From NCBI RefSeq assembly GCF_004358345.1, contig NZ_CP037952.1, positions 1,302,001 to 1,366,000 of the forward strand: a stretch of 64,000 nt of DNA. The letters are read 5' to 3'. The notes under the pieces were generated by a model. The model did no database searches and was not told the origin of the DNA. It was given only the letters and a program-made list of their open reading frames with translations. Every line of letters starts with the position of its first letter. Within the stretch, counting starts at the first letter, position 1. The translations under genes were made by a program, and so were the position numbers. This document shows, piece by piece, positions 40,863 through 50,546 of this stretch. Source of the DNA: Parashewanella spongiae (GTDB lineage Bacteria > Pseudomonadota > Gammaproteobacteria > Enterobacterales > Shewanellaceae).

Positions 40863-42440
40863 TTGAAGCCATTCAGTCAGTCGCTTGCTTTCCTTGCAAA
40901 TGAAAACGGACGCCACGCCCTTCTTGGGATGCAACGTGGTATTGAAAGAGAAACTTTGCGTATCGACGCCGACAGCCATCTAGCTAGTGATGAACATCCG
41001 AAAGCTTTAGGTTCAGCGCTTACACATAGCCGTATAACAACAGATTATAGTGAGTCGTTACTGGAGTTTATTACGCCAGTGTACAATAAAATCCCAGAGC
41101 TTTTAGCCGATCTTACCAAAACTCATGCGTACACGGTTCGCAACCTTAACGGTCAGTACCTCTGGCCAGTCAGTATGCCTTGTTTTGTTAATGATGTGGG
41201 CAGTATTCCTATTGCTCAATATGGTACTTCTAATATTGGCAAAATGAAGACGTTATATCGTAAGGGTTTGACCGCTCGATATGGCGCTCAAATGCAAGTG
41301 ATTTCAGGGGTACATTTTAATTTTTCCGTAAGCCAAGAACTTTGGGAGCTATTGTATAGCCAATCAGATAAAGCGTTATCACTTGACGATTTTATTTCTG
41401 ATTCTTATTTTGGATTAATCAGGAATTATCGTCGAAATATGTGGGTATTGCCTTATCTGTTCGGAGCATCTCCTGCATTGTGTGGCTCATTTTTAGATGG
41501 CTTAGATGTTGACTTGCCCTTCCAAAAAACGGGTAAAGGAACATTATACCTACCTTACGCAACATCTTTACGAATGAGTGATTTAGGTTACACCAATAAA
41601 GAGCAAGACACGCTAGGTGTAAGTTATAATTCGTTGCCTGATTATCTTGATGGTATGAAAAAAGCCATTAAGATGAAATCCCAAAAATTTGCTGATATTG
41701 GAGTTAAAGTTAATGGCGAATACCGCCAACTCAACGATAATATTTTACAGATTGAAAACGAATTCTATTCACCAATTAGACCTAAACGCGTTGCCAATGA
41801 AAATGAAAAACCTTCAGAAGCATTAGCTCGTTCAGGTGTTCAATATGTCGAAGTTCGTGCGTTGGATAACAACCCATTTAATCCCGTAGGTATCAGTGCT
41901 TCTCAAGTTCGTTTTCTCGATTTGTTCTTATTGCATTGTTTATTATCACCTTCCAAGAAAAATTCACAGAAAGAGAATCAAGAGATAACGAGTAACTTAA
42001 ATTCGGTGATATTAGAAGGTCGAAAACCAGGTTTAACTTTAAAGCGTGAAAATAATCCTCTTCTTCTACAAGAGTGGTTAACTGATTTATTTAAAGAGCT
42101 TTCCGCAATTGCATCAATCATTGATGATGATAGTTGTACAGAATATCAAACCTCACTTGATTTGTGGTACGAGGCGGTGTTGAACCCTGATAAAACCTTA
42201 TCAGGTAGAATGTTGAATCAGTTTGTTGGCCCAAATATTGACCATGGCCGTTGGGCTATGGAGCTTGCTAATCATTACCAAGCCTTTTTAAAAGAATATG
42301 TGCTATCTGAAACTGATCTTGCTGATTATCAACAGCAAACCGATAATTCGTTGGCCGCTTTAAGTGAGATTGAAGCGAATTCAACTCAATCGTTTGATGG
42401 TTTTTTAAATGATTATTTCGATGACGTTATCAGCAAATAA
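40863..42440 (+). CDS. gshA: Glutamate-cysteine ligase
   Basis: GshA makes gamma-glutamylcysteine, the first step of glutathione synthesis. The 525-residue protein has the proteobacterial type 1 features: GMQRGIERETLRI near the N terminus, LTHSRITTDYSESLLEFITP, QVISGVHFNFSVS, SLRMSDLGYTN and YVEVRALDNNPFNP. The start appears to be TTG at 40863. The 301 bases before it hold the end of the upstream IS and an AT-rich leader with no gene. The 3' end overlaps the next gene by 20 bases. Confidence 0.95.
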   Translation: MKPFSQSLAFLANENGRHALLGMQRGIERETLRIDADSHLASDEHPKALGSALTHSRITTDYSESLLEFITPVYNKIPELLADLTKTHAYTVRNLNGQYLWPVSMPCFVNDVGSIPIAQYGTSNIGKMKTLYRKGLTARYGAQMQVISGVHFNFSVSQELWELLYSQSDKALSLDDFISDSYFGLIRNYRRNMWVLPYLFGASPALCGSFLDGLDVDLPFQKTGKGTLYLPYATSLRMSDLGYTNKEQDTLGVSYNSLPDYLDGMKKAIKMKSQKFADIGVKVNGEYRQLNDNILQIENEFYSPIRPKRVANENEKPSEALARSGVQYVEVRALDNNPFNPVGISASQVRFLDLFLLHCLLSPSKKNSQKENQEITSNLNSVILEGRKPGLTLKRENNPLLLQEWLTDLFKELSAIASIIDDDSCTEYQTSLDLWYEAVLNPDKTLSGRMLNQFVGPNIDHGRWAMELANHYQAFLKEYVLSETDLADYQQQTDNSLAALSEIEANSTQSFDGFLNDYFDDVISK

Positions 42441-42852
42441 ACTGTTACGTCAGCTGACGTATTTTGGGACTATTCTGTTGGCTGGTTGTGCCAATTTCAA
42501 TGCTTCAGAATGCGCAGCTGTTGCTAGCTATATTGTGCCAGACGAACAACAAGATCTATTTCCAGTAATGATTACACACATTGACGGAGAGCCAGTTATT
42601 GCTAAGGCTTATTATGTGTTAACACCAGGTGTTTATAAGGTAACAGTTGCTGAGCTTGTTAGCGCGCCATCGTTGCAGGTTGCGCTCAAATATCGATTAC
42701 CAAAAACGATTGAAGTTAATGTCTTAGGTGGTAGTCGATATCATTTGGCTGCGTGGTTTGATAGTAAAATGCATCAACCTGCTGAAAGTGATAACTTTTG
42801 GCAACCGATCATGTGGAAGAAAGAATCTTTTTCGTGTGAACTTAACACCTGA
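42421..42852 (+). CDS. Small lipoprotein, function unknown
   Basis: The 143-residue product begins at ATG 42421, inside the gshA end. It has a signal peptide with lipobox LLAGC (Cys near residue 23) and would be anchored in a membrane. The mature part is a beta-rich domain with GVYKVTVAEL, TIEVNVLGGSRYHLAAWFD and a C-terminal Trp/Lys-rich tail. It looks like small envelope lipoproteins seen next to gshA in Shewanella, but I do not recognise a named family. It overlaps gshA, so co-translation is likely. Confidence 0.72.
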   Translation: MTLSANKLLRQLTYFGTILLAGCANFNASECAAVASYIVPDEQQDLFPVMITHIDGEPVIAKAYYVLTPGVYKVTVAELVSAPSLQVALKYRLPKTIEVNVLGGSRYHLAAWFDSKMHQPAESDNFWQPIMWKKESFSCELNT

Positions 42853-42906
42853 TTTAGCAAAGTAAAAAGAATTAAGCAGGATGAATGATGTTTCGTAGGG
42901 ATGATA

Positions 42907-43521
42907 ATGAATAAAAATTATGTGTTATTGGGCTTCACATGCTTATTAATCGGTGGTTGTGCAACGCCTCCTCCAAAAAATCCAGATAATATTTGCGAAA
43001 TTTTCAGAGAGCACCGCTCTTGGTATGATGCTGCGACAGATGCCCGTGATAAATGGGGCGTGCCTGTGCATGTACCGATTGCAATGATGTACCAAGAAAG
43101 CTCATTTAAACATAATGCGGCGCCTCCAATGGAATACTTTTTAGGTTTTATTCCAACGGGACGAGCGAGCTCAGCCTACGGATATGCTCAAGCCAAAACG
43201 ATGACATGGGATGATTATGTCAAAGAAACGGGTAACAGCTGGTCAAGTCGCAGTAATTTTGATGATGCGATGGATTTTATGGGTTGGTTTATCACTAAAA
43301 CCCATAAAATTAATGGCGTATCGAAATGGAATGCCAGATTACAGTACTTGAATTATCACGAAGGTTGGGGCGGATACCGCAGAGGCAGTCATAACAAAAA
43401 GGCTTGGCTTGTGAAGGTCGCTAGAAAAGTTGGCTATCGCTCATCCCGTTATGCGAAACAATATAAAAGTTGCAAAAAGGAGCTTGATCGTTCTTGGTTA
43501 TGGCGACTCTTTTTTAGCTAA
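42907..43521 (+). CDS. Lipoprotein with lysozyme/transglycosylase-like fold
   Basis: ATG 42907 is preferred over 42901 because the TAGGG ribosome site is then 6 bases away. The roughly 204-residue protein has a lipobox LLIGGC (Cys near 18). A domain follows that resembles goose-type lysozyme/SLT folds: VPIAMMYQESSFKHNA (candidate catalytic Glu), SAYGYAQAKTMTWDDY and LQYLNYHEGWGGYRRG. It may cut or bind peptidoglycan at the outer membrane. It is the third gene after gshA on the same strand. Confidence 0.78.
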   Translation: MNKNYVLLGFTCLLIGGCATPPPKNPDNICEIFREHRSWYDAATDARDKWGVPVHVPIAMMYQESSFKHNAAPPMEYFLGFIPTGRASSAYGYAQAKTMTWDDYVKETGNSWSSRSNFDDAMDFMGWFITKTHKINGVSKWNARLQYLNYHEGWGGYRRGSHNKKAWLVKVARKVGYRSSRYAKQYKSCKKELDRSWLWRLFFS

Positions 43522-43569
43522 CAGTTACCTTATAGATAGGCCGCAGTTAAATTATTCATCTTTGTTTTA

Positions 43570-43754
43570 CCTAAAAAAATCAGTTGAACGCACAATTTAA
43601 CTTTAATCTATTGAAGTTAAATACAAGATTAAATAACCAGAACTCACCCATCAGATGAGTGCTGAACATTCATATACTTGCCAAAATCACCGCTAGCTGC
43701 GTTATAAATTTTGCAAATAGAAACGAAGTGACGACAGTTTTGTATATCGGTAGT
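43570..43754. mobile_element. Truncated copy of the long MITE family 1 variant
   Basis: It starts CCTAAAAAAATCAGTTGAACGC and follows the reverse complement of the element at 54751 closely (for example GAACATTCATATACTTGCC and CGCTAGCTGCGTTATAAATTT). It stops at TATATCGGTA, where an unrelated tail begins at GTCTAG. The missing third of the element and its right end are gone. Confidence 0.7.
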
Positions 43755-43758
43755 CTAG

Positions 43759-44308
43759 GGGCTGTTGAACTTTCAGGATTAAATTTTGTGCTATTTGAGC
43801 ATTTATCTGTTCAACCTAGAAACATCAGTTGACTGCGTTCTCAAGCGTAGAAAAAATGGCTGATAGTAAGGCGTAGCTTGCAGCAAGTAGTTATTCTACT
43901 TTCAAAAGTTACAACGCAGATAGCAGTCATTTTAGCAAGCTTGTGAGCGTAGAGCACTTCACTCATTGGGTGAAAGCCATGATGATAAAATCATCATATT
44001 GATCAAGCAGTTACTCATATACTCAGCGTTCAACTGATGATTTTAGGTTCAAGGCGTGAGCAGTGATGCTTAGCCATCTAAGTGAGCTGGTCACAACACA
44101 GAACAGTGAATGCTCAAAAGCATCGAAAAAAGAGAGAGCGTAAATTGGTCGCTCTTTCTAAATAAAAGGTGCTGCGTTATCGTTTTCTTATTTGGAAACG
44201 AAGTAACGACAGTTTTGTATGTCGATAATAACCAAACCTCACAAACTCTGCCTTGCATAAAATAACCAATTTATCGCTGCAAAAACAATCACAAAAGATC
44301 AACAGCCC
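43759..44308. mobile_element. Element with ends GGGCTGTTGA and CTAG duplication
   Basis: GGGCTGTTGA (43759-43768) is repeated inverted at 44299-44308, and CTAG flanks both sides (43755-43758 and 44309-44312). Without the nested MITE the element is about 312 bp and has no transposase gene. The uninterrupted target (GTCTAGTGCC in place of GTCTAG...CTAGTTCC) is preserved at 54410-54419. A CTAG duplication fits the YTAR pattern of some IS5-family elements. Confidence 0.75.
43815..44047. mobile_element. MITE family 1, copy C, duplication TTCAA, nested
   Basis: This 233-bp copy has TTCAA on both sides (43810-43814 and 44048-44052). It lies inside the element at 43759-44308, so it arrived later. 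Sequence and orientation match copy A. Confidence 0.9.
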
Positions 44309-44391
44309 CTAGTTCCTTTGCTTTTTTAAACGTCACTGGATACCGATCTTTGCTGGTATGACAAAGATTGGTACTTTTTAAATCGCTAGTT
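44309..44391. repeat. Repeat tail shared with 54411-54494
   Basis: Both stretches run CTAGTxCCTTTG, a T-rich tract, GTCACTxGATACC, then a hairpin around CTGGTATGACAAAGATTGGT. They are diverged copies of one intergenic repeat. This one lies just past the 3' end of the GGDEF gene. Confidence 0.65.
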
Positions 44392-44393
44392 CC

Positions 44394-45641
44394 CTAACTG
44401 ATCATGTCTTGAATATATCTAATTTTATTTCCGGCTGATTTTTTTGCTCGTTTTTGTAAATACATTTCTGTATCGGCTTGTTTAAATGCATTTTGCCAAT
44501 CACCACAATACTCGGCCACACCAAAACTAAACTGGATCCCGTCATTCACACTAAGTTGGCTTTGTAATTGTTCAACTTCAAGTTTAAATTTTTGTTGAGG
44601 ACCATAAGCTAATAAAACAAACTCGTCCCCTCCAAATCTACCTGTTAAAATTGGGCTTGCCCAATGTTTTTTTATACCTTCTGCGAGCTGCTTTATTGCA
44701 GTATCACCAGCTTGATGACCTAAATTGTCATTAATTTCTTTAAGGTTATCCATATCAATGATGGCCATAAAAGAGCCAAGATGTGGTTTATCCTTCCATG
44801 ACGTCAATAAATGCTCGAAGTGTTGTCGATTGCAAAGCTGAGTATGAGGATCAAAATTAGCGAGTTTATGAATTTCTTGGTTCTTTTTAAATAAGGTAAT
44901 CGCGTTACAGGCTTCTTGAGTAAGGATTGAAACCAAATTACTGTCGTAGTGGCTAAATGCTCCGAAACGAGTGCTGTCAAGATTGAGCATTGCGTACAGT
45001 TTGCCATCAATGTGAATGGGTGTTGATAAGGTGGATCGAATGGGGTTATCTGATGCATTGAGCAAAATGTCTTGTTCTTTACGACTGAGTGAGCTTTTTT
45101 TATTGATGTCATTCATATCGTTAATTACGACTACTCGGTCACACTTACCGTTGGTTAAACGATATTCAAAAGTCTCCTTGAGAGAAAATCTTATTTTGCT
45201 TAATTTATTAATATCTAGGCCTACAGCCGCATCAAACTTGAGCTCATTGGTTTGTGAGTCGACAAGAATAATACTTCCCATTTCGGCGCCGTTGATTGAA
45301 CTGACGGCTTTTTGGAGTAGTGCATTTAAAAAAGCGTGTTGATCATGGTACTGATTGGAAAGTCGAACGAGTTCGTATGTGGTGTCATTTATATTGATGA
45401 CGTGTTCAAGGTGTTGCCATAAACGGGTCAAACGGCCTTGGTGCAAGTAGTAACACAGGCTATAACCTACTAAGTAAATCATGCACATTAAAATAGTGGC
45501 GAGATAACTACTTGAAGAAAATGATGCGAGTAGCTGAAAACTAAATACAATAAGTAAAAGTGGTAGCAGAAGTAATAGAATATGGTAACGAAGATCTAAA
45601 CGGTCAATTTGTTTTGTTTTTAAGTTATCTTGCTGCTTCAA
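44394..45641 (-). CDS. GAF-GGDEF diguanylate cyclase
   Basis: The 415-residue protein has two hydrophobic segments at about 21-44 and 47-65, a GAF domain (about 95-245, with GSIILVDSQTNELKFDAAVG and IRSTLSTPIHIDGKLYAMLNLD) and a C-terminal GGDEF domain (about 255-410). The active-site motif GRFGGDEFVLL is intact and LCNRQHFEHLL opens the domain, so synthesis of cyclic-di-GMP is expected. I do not see the RxxD product-inhibition site clearly. It is a single gene, downstream of purEK on the same strand but separated by 233 bases and a hairpin. Confidence 0.92.
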   Translation of the reverse strand: MKQQDNLKTKQIDRLDLRYHILLLLLPLLLIVFSFQLLASFSSSSYLATILMCMIYLVGYSLCYYLHQGRLTRLWQHLEHVININDTTYELVRLSNQYHDQHAFLNALLQKAVSSINGAEMGSIILVDSQTNELKFDAAVGLDINKLSKIRFSLKETFEYRLTNGKCDRVVVINDMNDINKKSSLSRKEQDILLNASDNPIRSTLSTPIHIDGKLYAMLNLDSTRFGAFSHYDSNLVSILTQEACNAITLFKKNQEIHKLANFDPHTQLCNRQHFEHLLTSWKDKPHLGSFMAIIDMDNLKEINDNLGHQAGDTAIKQLAEGIKKHWASPILTGRFGGDEFVLLAYGPQQKFKLEVEQLQSQLSVNDGIQFSFGVAEYCGDWQNAFKQADTEMYLQKRAKKSAGNKIRYIQDMIS

Positions 45642-45810
45642 TGCATTACACCCAAATGTGCAATATATTCACCAGTAACCTGCTTGGATTACATAATGTT
45701 ATGGGAATACTTTGCTACTAAAAATCCTATTGTATGAAGCTATTTTACTGGTTCGTGTTACAAAGTGCTAGATCTGAGTGAATATGTAATTGGTATTATA
45801 TTCGATAATT

Positions 45811-45846
45811 AATGGTTCATTTCGTAAAGTGCAAAATGAACCATTA
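45811..45846 (-). terminator. Long hairpin downstream of purK
   Basis: TAATGGTTCATTT and AAAATGAACCATTA form a long stem around about 10 bases. It lies 29 bases past the purK stop. The following T-run on the minus strand is poor, so termination is plausible but not certain. Confidence 0.55.
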
Positions 45847-45874
45847 GGGCGAGCCTTCGTTATCAGCAAGGTAT

Positions 45875-46957
45875 TCAGCAGATTTCAGAGCGTAGCCATT
45901 CTAAAGGTGTTTGATATTGCTCAGGAAGCCATTGCTTTAGTTTATCAATGCTGTTGCTTGTCGCAGTTATATCATCAATTGATAAATTCAAATGACCGAC
46001 TTTTCGACCTAGGCGTACTTCCTTGTTATACCAGTACAGTTCAGCATTCGAAAGTGATAACCAACGTTGATCGTTTTCGGTACCAATTAAATTCACCATG
46101 GCACAATTAAAGGTAACTTTAGGTTGTGGAATAGGTAAATTACAAAGAGCGCGCATATGTAATTGAAATTGATCGATATGAGAGCCAGTTTGGGTCCAAT
46201 GTCCTGAATTATGAACCCGAGGGGCAAGTTCGTTTACCAGCAATTTATCACCAACTCTAAAGCATTCCATTGCCATCACACCAACATAATCAAGTTTATT
46301 CATGATGCTGGATAGCATTGACTCAGCTTGAGCTTGTAAGTGAGATAAACGAGATAGAGGAGCAATCGACACTATTAAAATGCCGTCTTGATGTAAATTC
46401 AGAGTCAGCGGATAAAAAATACAATCTCCGTTAGCTTGTCGAACTCCTACTAAGGATACTTCCTCATCGAAGTTTATCGCTTGCTCAGCAATGGCTTCAT
46501 TGCGCCAATCTGCGGGAATAACTGAATCAGAATCTTGTTTTAACCAATGTTGCCCTTTGCCATCATAACCACCAGTTCTGCGCTTAAGCAGTACATTTGA
46601 GCCGTATTTGTGGTGTAACACTTGTTCAGATACGTCGTCATCAACTAATTGCCACGGAGCACTGTCAATAGAAAGCTCATTCAGTAAACTTTTTTGCGTG
46701 TATCTGTCGGCAAGAAGACCAAAAACACTACTGTTGATAAAATTAGGATGTTCGCTTAATTGGAGGCTAAGCGATGATTCGGGCCATTGTTCACGTTCGG
46801 CAGTTACAACGTCGTTGCTAGACATTGGCAGAACTCTATTATCAGGATTAACAATATCAATAGCTTCTACATTTATTGCTAATGGTTCTGATGCATGAGT
46901 TAACATTGCACCAAGTTGACCATTACCTAAAATCCAAACTTTAGGAGTGTTATTCAT
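45875..46957 (-). CDS. purK: N5-carboxyaminoimidazole ribonucleotide synthase
   Basis: PurK uses ATP and bicarbonate to carboxylate AIR, feeding PurE. The 360-residue protein is an ATP-grasp enzyme with the N-terminal [30 protein letters not shown] and the C-terminal [16 protein letters not shown] signature. It overlaps the purE end by four bases, so the two are co-translated. Together with purT at 3679 the window carries three purine genes in two places. Confidence 0.96.
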   Translation of the reverse strand: MNNTPKVWILGNGQLGAMLTHASEPLAINVEAIDIVNPDNRVLPMSSNDVVTAEREQWPESSLSLQLSEHPNFINSSVFGLLADRYTQKSLLNELSIDSAPWQLVDDDVSEQVLHHKYGSNVLLKRRTGGYDGKGQHWLKQDSDSVIPADWRNEAIAEQAINFDEEVSLVGVRQANGDCIFYPLTLNLHQDGILIVSIAPLSRLSHLQAQAESMLSSIMNKLDYVGVMAMECFRVGDKLLVNELAPRVHNSGHWTQTGSHIDQFQLHMRALCNLPIPQPKVTFNCAMVNLIGTENDQRWLSLSNAELYWYNKEVRLGRKVGHLNLSIDDITATSNSIDKLKQWLPEQYQTPLEWLRSEIC

Positions 46958-47448
46958 GAGTTATCTCTAGGATCTGAGTTTTCAAGTATTGTTTCGGTTT
47001 GCTTCATTCTGAAGGTCTCAATTCGCTGTGCCAACTCAGAATCGTTGTTTGCCAGCATCTGGCAAGCTAATAAACCAGCATTAAATGCACCAGCAGTACC
47101 GATTGCTAACGTGCCTACCGCAACACCTTTAGGCATTTGAACGATTGATAACAGGCTGTCCATGCCTGACAAAGTTTTACTTTGAACAGGAACGCCTAAA
47201 ACTGGTAAACGCGTTTTGGATGCTATCATTCCTGGTAAATGCGCGGCGCCTCCAGCCCCCCCAATAATGATTTGAAAACCTTTGATTGCAGCGGTATCTG
47301 CAAATTGCATCAGTTTGTCAGGAGTTCTGTGTGCTGAAACAACTTCAACGTGATACGGCACTTGCAGCAAATCCATAATCTCAACAGCAGCTTCCATGGT
47401 GGGCCAGTCACTTTTTGACCCCATAACAACGGCAACAAGGGCTTGCAT
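46954..47448 (-). CDS. purE: N5-carboxyaminoimidazole ribonucleotide mutase
   Basis: PurE moves the carboxylate of N5-CAIR to carbon 4 to give CAIR. The 164-residue protein has [34 protein letters not shown] (catalytic His) and [14 protein letters not shown]. These are the class I PurE signatures. AGGAGGCTC gives a strong ribosome site. It is the first gene of a purEK pair. Confidence 0.97.
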   Translation of the reverse strand: MQALVAVVMGSKSDWPTMEAAVEIMDLLQVPYHVEVVSAHRTPDKLMQFADTAAIKGFQIIIGGAGGAAHLPGMIASKTRLPVLGVPVQSKTLSGMDSLLSIVQMPKGVAVGTLAIGTAGAFNAGLLACQMLANNDSELAQRIETFRMKQTETILENSDPRDNS

Positions 47449-47586
47449 TGAGCCTCCTTAAGAGTGTTATTTAATTTTGTAGGTACAGATAAATAGTGTG
47501 ATACAGAACAGATAAATGGATCATAACATGTATTGATAAAGGAGGATGAACAGAAATATAAGCTGGATTTGAAAACTGAATTTTGA

Positions 47587-47997
47587 TTAAGAACCAGTTT
47601 TATAACGCCGCCATAATCGATATTGAGTTTGCAAATAACCGCCAAAAATAAGAATAAGATAACCTAACAAATAGGCTAGCAATTCGACTAACTGGTAATG
47701 ATTCCCCATGATGGCCCAGGCGAGAGGGCTTTGGTGTAATTCAATTAAGCTAAGGTATTGAATAAATTGAGCTACTTCGTTGGTTAAAGCCAGCAGTAAT
47801 GATACAAGGGCTAGAGATTGGATGGGGTATTGGAAAAAAGATTTAAGTAGAAAAAACGTCATGAGGACAAGAGTGACATCAGCTAGCATATCTTGCTGAA
47901 CTCCAAATTTCATAAAAGAACTGATGGAGTAATAAAAAATAAAGCATGCCATTGTGACAATGAATGACCATGCTTTAAATTTGATTCTTATCTTCAT
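47587..47997 (-). CDS. Small membrane protein, DUF2809-like
   Basis: The 136-residue protein has four hydrophobic segments (about 10-28, 39-57, 63-80 and 103-124) and the pattern LADVTLVL...LLALTNEVAQFIQY...LVELLAYLLGYLILI. This recalls the VanZ/DUF2809 type of small integral membrane proteins of unknown function. It lies upstream of purE on the same strand with a 138-base gap, so it is probably separate. The family call is moderate. Confidence 0.65.
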   Translation of the reverse strand: MKIRIKFKAWSFIVTMACFIFYYSISSFMKFGVQQDMLADVTLVLMTFFLLKSFFQYPIQSLALVSLLLALTNEVAQFIQYLSLIELHQSPLAWAIMGNHYQLVELLAYLLGYLILIFGGYLQTQYRLWRRYKTGS

Positions 47998-48121
47998 GAA
48001 TTTTAAGCTTTAACTTGGTTACTTTATTAGCAAGCTAAGCACAGCTTTGGTGACTTTACAAGCAAGCCATGCAGGTGAAACTTCTACTAATAAAAAACTA
48101 AGAGGCTATTTCATTTCCGAA

Positions 48122-49033
48122 TTATGCGTGCTCTTCTATTCCGCCAAAAGCTTCAATCACGGCTTTTAGCAGAGCTTCTAACTCTCCACACATTAACGCA
48201 AAATCAGCATCTAAGCGTGCAAGAGGATCTTCATTACCTATTTCGTCATTGCTTGCACGAAACTCTTCAGAAAACTTTAACCGTTTAAGACTCGCATCGG
48301 ATTGCATCACGAAAGCGACGGATTGACCAAAATGAAGCGCAAGTTTATGGACTTGCTTACTGTTTTCAATATGAGCTAACACCTCTTCTTCGAACAATTC
48401 TTGTTGTTTGAAGCGAACAATCCCGCCTTCGTCGGAAATTGATTTTAATTCGGCTTCGTCTTGTGCTTCAAAAGCGGCAGGAACCACATTCTTAACGAGC
48501 CATTCTGTTAAACTGTCTTCAATTGGACGAGTATAAGTAACAGGTACAATGGGTAAGCTTCCTAGTGCCTTTCGAAGTAGAGCCAAAAGTTCTTCTGCCT
48601 TTGTTGCGCTTGAGCTGTCGACGAGAATGAGTTCAAGTGCAGGCATGATAAGCGCACGAACTTGGCTGCGACGAGAAAAAGCTCGCGGCAACAGCGTCAT
48701 GATTATTTCATCTTTGAGCCCGTCTTTTTCTTTCTTAGTCACTTTACGTGACTCTTGCTCTTCGATTACTGCTACTTTTTCTTCCAATGCTTCTTTGATT
48801 ACTTGAGAAGGGAGCAATTTTTCTTCTTTTGTTATGCAAAGTAAATGATTGCCGTTAGCTGAATGCACTAATGTTTGCCCTAACTTTCCAAAAGCAGGAC
48901 TAAACCCTAACTTGCTAACATCTTGGCTTGAGCAAGGAGTGAAATTAAAGTTTGATAAAGCGTCTTCTAAGGTATCTACATCAACAGAAAAAGGCTTGTT
49001 AAAACGATATAAGGTAAGGTTTTTAAACCACAT
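48122..49033 (-). CDS. rdgC: Recombination-associated protein RdgC
   Basis: RdgC is a ring-forming DNA-binding protein that restrains RecA. The 303-residue protein has the typical start [11 protein letters not shown], then [35 protein letters not shown] and [10 protein letters not shown]. The C terminus contains [17 protein letters not shown]. Length and motifs match the family. It is a single gene, with an AT-rich leader shared with the divergent porin. Confidence 0.95.
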   Translation of the reverse strand: MWFKNLTLYRFNKPFSVDVDTLEDALSNFNFTPCSSQDVSKLGFSPAFGKLGQTLVHSANGNHLLCITKEEKLLPSQVIKEALEEKVAVIEEQESRKVTKKEKDGLKDEIIMTLLPRAFSRRSQVRALIMPALELILVDSSSATKAEELLALLRKALGSLPIVPVTYTRPIEDSLTEWLVKNVVPAAFEAQDEAELKSISDEGGIVRFKQQELFEEEVLAHIENSKQVHKLALHFGQSVAFVMQSDASLKRLKFSEEFRASNDEIGNEDPLARLDADFALMCGELEALLKAVIEAFGGIEEHA

Positions 49034-49250
49034 AGTAATAGCCTGAAAAAAGTAAAGATGCAGTTTAAGGGATAAGGCAATAAGGGTAAAGCAAAGGCGT
49101 GTTTCTAATTGTTAAAGCCACGCAATGAGGCGGTCAATAATATAAACCGCATTATATAAAAGGTTGAATTTGACTGTTTGCTGACTTAAATAAAGTGAAT
49201 TAAATGCAGATAATACATAAACCGCTATAATCCTCTTTTTTGAAGTTCTC

Positions 49251-49279
49251 ATGTCATTAATAAGATAGTTTCATGTCAC
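49251..49279 (+). promoter_or_regulatory. Pho-box-like repeats upstream of the porin
   Basis: ATGTCAT (49251-49257) and ATGTCAC (49273-49279) are exactly 22 bases apart, with a degenerate unit (AAGATAG) midway, giving the 11-base period of PhoB sites. A lone CTGTCAT also sits at 49371, close to the start codon. The rest of the 359-base gap between rdgC and the porin holds no gene. Confidence 0.5.
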
Positions 49280-49392
49280 AATTAAGGCGATTTTATTTCA
49301 GTTATGAAATAAAACTGAAACATAAATATTGCAAAATCTGCAACAAGTAAATTGAATACTCCAGATGAAACTGTCATCACAAGGAAATTAAG

Positions 49393-50349
49393 ATGAAAAC
49401 GCTTAACAAAACTATTTTAGCTTCTTTAGTCGCCGCATTTGCTTCGGGGGCTGCACTAGCTGCTGATGGCGTTACCGTTTACGGTAAATTAAACGTAACG
49501 GCTCAAAAAAGTGATTACTACACAAAATCTGCGTCTGGTGAAATAACGAATACGAACGAAACGAAGATCCAGAGTAATGCTTCGCGTCTAGGTGTAAAGG
49601 GAGGCTTCGATCTCGGTAACTCGCTCGAAGCCTTTTATACCATTGAATATGAAGTCGATACGGACTCCGTTGATAAAGATAATTTTGAAGCACGTAATCA
49701 ATTTATCGGGTTGAAGGGTAATTTTGGTTCTGTTGCCGTAGGACGCAATGATACCGTTACTAAAAAGTCTCAAGGCAAGATTGATCAATTCAATGATTTA
49801 GACGCTGATCTTAAAAAATTATTTAAAGGTGATAACCGCTTAGCACAGACTGTCACGTATTTATCTCCTACATTTTCAAATTTTAAATTTGGTGCTACAT
49901 ACACTGCAGAAGGTGACAACAAACAAGGTGAAGATGATACAGGTATCAGCTTAGCGGCAATGTACGGTGATGCAAAACTGAAGAAATCAAAAATTTTCGC
50001 TTCAATAGCTTATGATGCTGAAGTAGCTGGGTATGACATTTTACGTGCCACAGTCCAAGGTAAAATTGGTGCGCTCAAGTTAGGCGGTATGTATCAACAA
50101 CAAGAGTCTCTAAAAGCTGGAAGTGAAAGTAAAACCGGTTATCTCGTTAGCGCCGCTTACACGATTGATAAAATCACACTGAAAAGTCAATTCCAAGATA
50201 TGGAAGATAAAGGTGATTCTTGGTCTGTTGGGGCTGACTATAAGCTAGGCAAGCCGACGAAGGTCTTTGCGTTTTATAGTACCCGTTCAGATGAATTATT
50301 AAACGAAGATAATGATTACTTAGGCGTTGGGGTTGAGCATAAATTTTAA
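49393..50349 (+). CDS. Outer-membrane porin, general gram-negative type
   Basis: The 318-residue protein has a signal peptide cleaved near ALA-A (residue 23), then a beta-barrel start DGVTVYGKLNVT. It also has the porin hallmarks FIGLKGNFGSVAVGRND and a final strand ending YLGVGVEHKF with the C-terminal Phe needed for barrel assembly. It forms a trimeric pore, judging from the family. Its place beside phoBR and the upstream repeats suggest a phosphate-regulated porin similar in role to PhoE; that is inference. Confidence 0.9.
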   Translation: MKTLNKTILASLVAAFASGAALAADGVTVYGKLNVTAQKSDYYTKSASGEITNTNETKIQSNASRLGVKGGFDLGNSLEAFYTIEYEVDTDSVDKDNFEARNQFIGLKGNFGSVAVGRNDTVTKKSQGKIDQFNDLDADLKKLFKGDNRLAQTVTYLSPTFSNFKFGATYTAEGDNKQGEDDTGISLAAMYGDAKLKKSKIFASIAYDAEVAGYDILRATVQGKIGALKLGGMYQQQESLKAGSESKTGYLVSAAYTIDKITLKSQFQDMEDKGDSWSVGADYKLGKPTKVFAFYSTRSDELLNEDNDYLGVGVEHKF

Positions 50350-50361
50350 ACGAGTGTTCAA

Positions 50362-50384
50362 GAGGCCTGTTGGGCCTCTTTTAG
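50362..50384 (+). terminator. Rho-independent terminator after the porin
   Basis: AGAGGCC and GGCCTCT form a perfect stem around TGTTG, followed by TTTTA. Confidence 0.87.
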
Positions 50385-50546
50385 TATGTAACTTTTTTGA
50401 ATGTTAACTGTTTTCAATATGATTGAAAACGTAATACCTTATAGAAACTACGAAGTTATGACACAATTTGGAACGTGATTCATAATTCTGTAATACTATT
50501 TTTATTTAATAAGATAACCGTTAGATACCAGAACAGAGAGTCAAAT

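Noticed and set aside
45790-46110. Plus-strand frame over the purK 3' end
   Set aside because: It is antisense to purK and includes the hairpin; there is no ribosome site or family resemblance.
50455-50500. Pho box upstream of phoB
   Set aside because: CTGTAAT at 50488 has a weak partner 11 bases upstream (GATTCAT), but no third unit; too weak to list as a feature.
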